The notes under the pieces are model-generated. The model saw nothing but the letters and a program-made list of their open reading frames with translations, had not been told where the DNA came from and ran no database searches. Shown here piece after piece: positions 58,508 to 62,819 of a stretch of 62,819 nt of DNA. Both the position numbers and the translations under genes were made by a program. Origin of the DNA: RUG023 sp900315435. GTDB taxonomy: Bacteria > Spirochaetota > Spirochaetia > Sphaerochaetales > Sphaerochaetaceae. The stretch's first letter is position 1, and each line of letters begins with the position of its first letter. The stretch spans positions 1 to 62,819 of the forward strand of contig CADAJJ010000028.1 of the NCBI GenBank assembly GCA_902788205.1. The letters are read 5' to 3'.

Positions 58508-61117
58508 ATGAATAAGCAGCAGTTGGCAGCGAAGATTTGGGAGTCCGCAAATCGTATGCGGTCAAAAATTGAAGCGAATGAATATAAGGACTATATTCTT
58601 GGATTTATCTTTTACAAATATTTGTCCGATAAGGAAGAGCAGTGGATGTACCAGCGCGGGTATGATGCCGAAAGCATCAAAGAGTACGTCAATGAAGAAG
58701 CGGATGACCAATATTCAAGCAAGTCCAGTGCTCAGCAGAGCTTAGGTTATTTTATCGCGTATAAGGACTTGTTATCGACGTGGATTCACAAGGGTTCGGA
58801 TTTTTCGATTGACGATGTGCGTATTGGCCTTTCCTCATTCAATCGATTGATTTCGCCTTCCCACAAAAAGGTCTTTGTGGGGATTTTCAACACGCTGGAA
58901 ACTGGCCTTTCGAAATTGGGAGAGAATACGAAGTCACAGACAAAGGCTGCCAGTGACTTGATTCATCTGATTGACGAGATTCCGATGAATGGCAAGCAAG
59001 ACTACGATGTCCTTGGCTTTATTTACGAGTATCTGATTTCAAACTTTGCAGCGAATGCGGGAAAGAAGGCAGGGGAGTTCTATACCCCGCACGAGGTTTC
59101 GCTTCTCATGTCGGAAGTCGTCGCAAACCATTTGAAAGACCGAAGCGAAATAAAGATTTTTGATCCGACGTCGGGCTCCGGAAGCCTTCTCATAAACATT
59201 GGCAAAACTGTGGCCAAGTATATGGGTGATCCGAACCATATTCGCTACTATGCTCAGGAACTAAAAGCAAATACGTACAACTTGACCAGAATGAATCTTG
59301 TCATGCGCGGGATTCTTCCGGACAACATTGTGACGAGAAATGGAGATACACTTGAAGAAGATTGGCCGTACTTCGATGAGTCAGATCCACAGGGTACCTA
59401 CAATCCACTGTACGTAGACGCTGTCGTATCCAATCCGCCTTATTCCCAAAGATGGGAGCCAAGCGGGAAAGAAAATGATGCGCGATTTGCCCGTTATGGA
59501 CTTGCTCCTAAATCGAAAGCAGATTATGCCTTCTTGCTCCACGATTTATACCATTTGCGCCCGGATGGAATAATGACCATCGTTCTTCCCCATGGTGTGC
59601 TTTTCCGCGGTGGAGAGGAGGGGGAGATACGCAAGAACCTCATTGAACAGAACAACATCGATGCCATCATTGGTCTTCCTGCCAACATTTTCTTTGGTAC
59701 AGGCATTCCTACCATCATCATGGTTCTCAGACAGAAACGTGAGAATACGGACGTACTGATTATCGATGCCTCGAAAGGGTTTGCCAAGGAAGGAAAGAAC
59801 AATAAGCTCAGGGCATCGGATATCAGGCGGATTGTGGATACAGTCAAAGTACGCAAGGATACGCCCAAATATGCTCGTGTGGTAAGTCGGGAAGAGATTC
59901 GTTCAAACGACTATAATTTGAATATTCCTCGGTATGTCGATTCTTCTGAACCAACAGAATCGTATGACCTCTATGCCTCCATGTTTGGTGGAATACCAGA
60001 ACAGGAAATTGAAGAGTACCAGTCCTACTGGGATGTGTTTCCTTCCCTGAAAAAGGATTTGTTCGAAGGGGAGGGTTCATATCGTCATTTGAAAACAAAA
60101 GAGGTGAGGGCAACCATACAAAAGAATCAGGATGTACAGAAGTTTAAGGATGATTTTGAGAAAAGGTTCGCCAACTTCGGTGATTACATGGATGCTTGTC
60201 TGATAGATAGAGCCAAAACTCTTTCGATACCGAAAACCGAGGAGGAAATCGCTTCAAACATTTTTAAACGATTTGAGGCGATTCCCTTGTTGGACTCCTA
60301 TCAAGCATATGAAATATTCGAGAACCGTGTTGCTCTGATTTCCGGAGACTTGGAACTGATACAGGCAGAGGGAATGGAAACTGTGAAACAGGTTGATCCC
60401 AATATGGTGGTCAAAAAGAAGAACGGGAAAGATACGGAAGTGCAGGAGGGATGGAAAGGGCATATTATCCCCTTTGATTTGATCCAGAAATATTGTCTGA
60501 AAGACCAAATGACGGCTTTAGATGAGAAGAAGAACCGGCTACAAGAAATTTCTTCTGAATATGAGGAGCTTTTGGAATCCTTGAGTGACGAAGACAAGGA
60601 AACCATTTCTGATGCATCGAATGATACAAATGACGGAAATGATGGAGATGACTCTTTTATCATAAAAAACATTAAAGGAATACTCAAAACCCTAAAGGGA
60701 AAAAAGGATACGGACCCTGAACTTCTGAATGTCCTCCTCAAAGCTGATGAGCTGAATGCAACAGAGACAAAGTTGAAGAGAGCGGTCAATCAGGATGAAG
60801 AAAACTTGTGCATGGCAGCAAAAACAACCATCGAGCACCTTACTGATGACCAAGCACGTATGCTCCTTCATGAAAAGTGGATAAGCCCTGTGAAAGACGG
60901 AATTCTTCAGTTGGTTGATAATATGCTCAACGCATTTACCAAAAACATTGAGTCGTTGGCGGGAAAATACGCTGTTACCATGAGCGACTTGGAGAAGGAA
61001 ATCTGCAATACTGAAAAATCGTTGTCTGAAATGCTCAGCGATCTTACCGGATCTGAGGCCGATATGGAAGGGATTAAAGAGCTTCAGCTTTTGCTCGGAG
61101 GTTCTCAGCATGAATAA
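58508..61117 (+). CDS. hsdM: Type I restriction-modification system DNA methyltransferase subunit M
   Basis: The 869-residue protein carries an HsdM N-terminal helical domain (QQLAAKIWESANRMR, YLSDKEE) and an N6-adenine methyltransferase core: GEFYTPHEVSLLMSEVV, FDPTSGSGSLLINIG (motif I, SAM binding) and VVSNPPYSQRW (motif IV, catalytic NPPY). It is longer than classic HsdM of about 500 residues: the extra C-terminal 250 residues are charged, coiled-coil-like and include SDASNDTNDGNDGDDS, a low-complexity acidic linker. AGAGGAAATAGAAA precedes ATG 58508. It overlaps hsdS by eight bases. hsdR is not in the window and may lie downstream. Confidence 0.93.
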   Translation: MNKQQLAAKIWESANRMRSKIEANEYKDYILGFIFYKYLSDKEEQWMYQRGYDAESIKEYVNEEADDQYSSKSSAQQSLGYFIAYKDLLSTWIHKGSDFSIDDVRIGLSSFNRLISPSHKKVFVGIFNTLETGLSKLGENTKSQTKAASDLIHLIDEIPMNGKQDYDVLGFIYEYLISNFAANAGKKAGEFYTPHEVSLLMSEVVANHLKDRSEIKIFDPTSGSGSLLINIGKTVAKYMGDPNHIRYYAQELKANTYNLTRMNLVMRGILPDNIVTRNGDTLEEDWPYFDESDPQGTYNPLYVDAVVSNPPYSQRWEPSGKENDARFARYGLAPKSKADYAFLLHDLYHLRPDGIMTIVLPHGVLFRGGEEGEIRKNLIEQNNIDAIIGLPANIFFGTGIPTIIMVLRQKRENTDVLIIDASKGFAKEGKNNKLRASDIRRIVDTVKVRKDTPKYARVVSREEIRSNDYNLNIPRYVDSSEPTESYDLYASMFGGIPEQEIEEYQSYWDVFPSLKKDLFEGEGSYRHLKTKEVRATIQKNQDVQKFKDDFEKRFANFGDYMDACLIDRAKTLSIPKTEEEIASNIFKRFEAIPLLDSYQAYEIFENRVALISGDLELIQAEGMETVKQVDPNMVVKKKNGKDTEVQEGWKGHIIPFDLIQKYCLKDQMTALDEKKNRLQEISSEYEELLESLSDEDKETISDASNDTNDGNDGDDSFIIKNIKGILKTLKGKKDTDPELLNVLLKADELNATETKLKRAVNQDEENLCMAAKTTIEHLTDDQARMLLHEKWISPVKDGILQLVDNMLNAFTKNIESLAGKYAVTMSDLEKEICNTEKSLSEMLSDLTGSEADMEGIKELQLLLGGSQHE

Positions 61118-62324
61118 TCAAAAAGTGCCTAAAATTCGCTTCAAAGGGTTCAGTGGTGATTGGGAACAGCGTAAGGTTGGAGAACTTCTGACCGAACGTA
61201 ATGATCAAGCACCAATGAGTGACGAATATCCTCTTATGGCGTTTGTTGCAAATGAGGGAGTTGCACCTAAAGGCGAGCGATATGATAGAAGTGCTCTGGT
61301 GAATGATACTGTTGGGAAGCTCTACAAGAAGACAGAATTTGGAGATTTCATTTATAGTTCCAACAATCTCGAAACCGGATCAATCGGGCTAAACAAGTAC
61401 GGAAGGGCGAGTATTTCACCGGTTTACAGCATTTTTCAGCCAACTGGATTGGCCGATTCGGATTTTATTGGTCGCCGGTTTGTGAGAAAGGACTTCATTA
61501 ACACAATGGTCAAGTGGAGGCAGGGTGTCATCTATGGGCAATGGCGTATTCATGAATCTGACTTTATAAAGATTGAGGTTGCGGTTCCTTCTGTCAAAGA
61601 GCAGAGAAAAATTGGTGCCTTCTTAGACCAGCTCGACACCCTTATCACCCTTCATCGGAGTAAGCTGGATAAGCTGAAAATCATAAAGAATTCGATGTTG
61701 GAAAATTGCTTTCCCAAAAATAGTGAGAAGGTGCCAAAATTCAGATTTTTTGGTTTTACTGGCGATTGGGAACAGCGTAAGTGGAGTGATACCATAGATA
61801 TTTCAACAGAAATGGTTGATCCTACATCCGGTGAGTATGATGATATGCCACATATTGCACCAGGAAATATAGAATCATTTACGGGCAGAATATTAGACAA
61901 TGTTAAGCTTGTAAAAGAGGAAGAACTTATCAGTGGAAAGTTTCGTTTCAGGCCTGGAGATGTTGTATACGGGAAGATAAATCCGCAACTTGGAAAATAC
62001 TTCTATGCCAGTGTTGATGGGCTTACCAGCGCAGATGCATATGTGTTTAATGGAAAGAATGGAGTGACACAAAAGTTCTTATTTTCGTTGTTACAGACAG
62101 AAGATTTCTTTAAGTATTCTGTTTCTGTGTCAAAGCGTTCTGGTATGCCCAAAATTAACAGGGATGAATTAAATGCATATAGTTTTCTGGCTCCAAAGAA
62201 AGAAGAACAAGAGCGAATAGGGGACTTTCTTCTTGATATTGACCGCCTTATCACCCTTCATCAGAGTAAGCTGGATAAGTTACAGAAAATAAAGAAATCC
62301 TTGCTTGAAAGGATGTTTACCTGA
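61110..62324 (+). CDS. hsdS: Type I restriction-modification system specificity subunit S
   Basis: A 404-residue specificity subunit with two target-recognition domains. Each half starts with the same short segment (GDWEQRK at about residues 17-23 and 219-225) and ends with a conserved helix (DTLITLHRSKLDKL and DRLITLHQSKLDKL), the classic spacer helices. The halves differ between these ends, giving a bipartite recognition site. The repeats at DNA level are near identical (see repeats). It overlaps hsdM by eight bases, so they are co-translated. A further decayed cassette follows. Confidence 0.92.
   Translation: MNNQKVPKIRFKGFSGDWEQRKVGELLTERNDQAPMSDEYPLMAFVANEGVAPKGERYDRSALVNDTVGKLYKKTEFGDFIYSSNNLETGSIGLNKYGRASISPVYSIFQPTGLADSDFIGRRFVRKDFINTMVKWRQGVIYGQWRIHESDFIKIEVAVPSVKEQRKIGAFLDQLDTLITLHRSKLDKLKIIKNSMLENCFPKNSEKVPKFRFFGFTGDWEQRKWSDTIDISTEMVDPTSGEYDDMPHIAPGNIESFTGRILDNVKLVKEEELISGKFRFRPGDVVYGKINPQLGKYFYASVDGLTSADAYVFNGKNGVTQKFLFSLLQTEDFFKYSVSVSKRSGMPKINRDELNAYSFLAPKKEEQERIGDFLLDIDRLITLHQSKLDKLQKIKKSLLERMFT
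61158..61175 (+). repeat. Specificity-domain entry repeat, copy 1
   Basis: GATTGGGAACAGCGTAAG marks the start of the first target-recognition domain of hsdS. Exact copies are at 61764-61781 and, for 16 bases, at 62468-62483, all in the same orientation. Confidence 0.8.
61641..61673 (+). repeat. Specificity-domain exit repeat, copy 1
   Basis: A 33-base segment beginning CTTATCACCCTTCATC and ending GCTGGATAAG encodes the central spacer helix of hsdS. It matches 62247-62279 at 32 of 33 positions. Confidence 0.8.
61764..61781 (+). repeat. Specificity-domain entry repeat, copy 2
   Basis: Exact copy of the 18-base entry repeat, at the start of the second target-recognition domain of hsdS. Confidence 0.8.
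62247..62279 (+). repeat. Specificity-domain exit repeat, copy 2
   Basis: Second copy of the 33-base spacer-helix segment, one mismatch from copy 1, near the end of hsdS. Confidence 0.8.
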
Positions 62325-62410
62325 ACTTCGGACATATTTTTATGGTGACAGATGAACGTTTTTATTAGATCACTCATTTTCGATTGCAACGTAAGCTGTT
62401 AGGTTTCCTT

Positions 62411-62426
62411 TTCAAATATATTTGAA
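62411..62426. promoter_or_regulatory. Perfect 16-base palindrome after hsdS
   Basis: TTCAAATATATTTGAA lies in the AT-rich gap between hsdS and the extra specificity fragment. It could be an operator or recombination site, but AT-rich palindromes of this size can also arise by chance. Confidence 0.3.
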
Positions 62427-62462
62427 GCTTTTCAACTTATGGATTTGCTGAAATTTTTAACT

Positions 62463-62819
62463 TTATCTTGGGAACAGCGTAAGTTCTCTGAAATAGCGCA
62501 GAGAGAGTCCACTGCTAAGAAATCATCGACAGATTTTCCGAGCGTAGAATATGAAGACGTTGGTCAGGCTCAAAGAAACTCAAAAAACAGGTATCGGTTT
62601 TGACGGAAGTCAGGTTCTATATGGAAAGCTCCGTCCCTATCTACACAACTGGTTAAGCCCCGATTTTAGTGGCGTTGCAGTAGGTGATTGGTGGGTTTTG
62701 AAGCCTGTTAATGTTGATAAGAGTTTCCTTTTTCGACTGATTCAAACAGAAAAATTTGATGACATTGCAAACCAGTCATCGGGGTCAAAAATGCCTCGCG
62801 CGGATTGGAATCTTTTATC
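62463..62819 (+). pseudogene. Decayed extra hsdS target-recognition cassette, continuing beyond the window
   Basis: Coding similarity begins at the third entry repeat: LSWEQRKFSEIAQRESTAKK, STDFPSVEYEDV. After 62560 the frame shifts; the next frame reads KETQKTGIGFDGSQVLYGK, LRPYLHNWLSPDFSGVAVGD and NQSSGSKMPRADWNLL, a typical specificity-domain continuation. The expected S-G-x-G-x-L-N-K segment between the two is missing, so a small deletion of a length not divisible by three is likely. There is no start codon or Shine-Dalgarno. It looks like a silent donor cassette for the functional hsdS. The right end is cut by the window. Confidence 0.75.
62468..62483 (+). repeat. Specificity-domain entry repeat, copy 3
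   Basis: TTGGGAACAGCGTAAG, the first 16 shared bases of the entry repeat, at the head of the silent cassette. The two bases before it differ from copies 1 and 2, so the homology starts abruptly here. Confidence 0.75.

Noticed and set aside
61158..62483. Invertible hsdS system of the phase-variable type
   Set aside because: All repeats seen are in the same orientation and no recombinase gene is in the window, so inversion is not supported; only direct-repeat recombination is.
1..62819. tRNA, rRNA, transposase or integrase genes
   Set aside because: I looked through the gaps on both strands and saw no cloverleaf-like gene and no open frame with transposase or recombinase motifs.

Overview
The window reads as a chromosomal segment of an anaerobic, carbohydrate-fermenting spirochaete, most likely Sphaerochaetaceae-like. 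The hints are two ABC substrate-binding proteins whose signal peptides end in FANGAKES and FANGSAES, a two-iron superoxide reductase, and many glycan-import operons. The lineage call is inference. Most of the sequence is GC-rich, but about 44.5-51.1 kb and 58.2-62.8 kb are clearly more AT-rich and look acquired.

Layout. 0.3-7.0 kb: an oligopeptide/nickel-type ABC importer operon (binding lipoprotein, two permeases, two ATPases) ending in an MmgE/PrpD-family gene. 7.1-16.0 kb: housekeeping and stress genes (cysK, a stand-alone DUF3320 protein, a flavodoxin-domain protein, galE, superoxide reductase, an OGG1-type glycosylase, an unusual glutamyl-tRNA-reductase-like/cyclase fusion, a cytidylate-kinase-like protein), then an apiosidase-like glycoside hydrolase and an SGNH esterase. 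16.5-19.8 kb: four consecutive, overlapping or tightly spaced genes for secreted beta-rich proteins of unknown role. 19.8-39.1 kb: a GH43 enzyme divergent from a 14-gene operon with an LplABC-type sugar importer, a heparinase II/III-like lyase, three Gfo/Idh/MocA oxidoreductases, two AP2-type sugar isomerases, a YiaK-like reductase, a dihydroorotate-dehydrogenase/ferredoxin protein, an SDR, an FAD protein and a membrane AraC regulator. The shared promoter region carries a repeated operator-like 13-mer. 39.1-44.5 kb: DUF1848, DNA-3-methyladenine glycosylase I, hypotheticals and cyuA. 44.6-51.1 kb: an AT-richer island with a GntR-type sensor regulator, a family-1 sugar importer and two tandem DUF2961 (GH172) proteins. 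51.2-62.8 kb: a DNA-metabolism/defence region with a WYL regulator, an AddB-like gene with a damaged 5' end, an AddA-like helicase-nuclease, a solitary Cas12a-type CRISPR repeat, and type I hsdM, hsdS and a decayed extra specificity cassette.

How it fits together. The ABC importers, hydrolases/lyase and oxidoreductases form at least two glycan-use loci. The 21.6-39.1 kb operon is unusually rich in redox enzymes and fits glycoside cleavage through keto-sugar intermediates (hypothesis). The right end is a candidate defence island. The most striking single item is the lone Cas12a-like repeat with a duplicated hairpin arm at 58.3 kb, with no array or cas gene in view. No tRNA, rRNA, transposase or full CRISPR array was seen.
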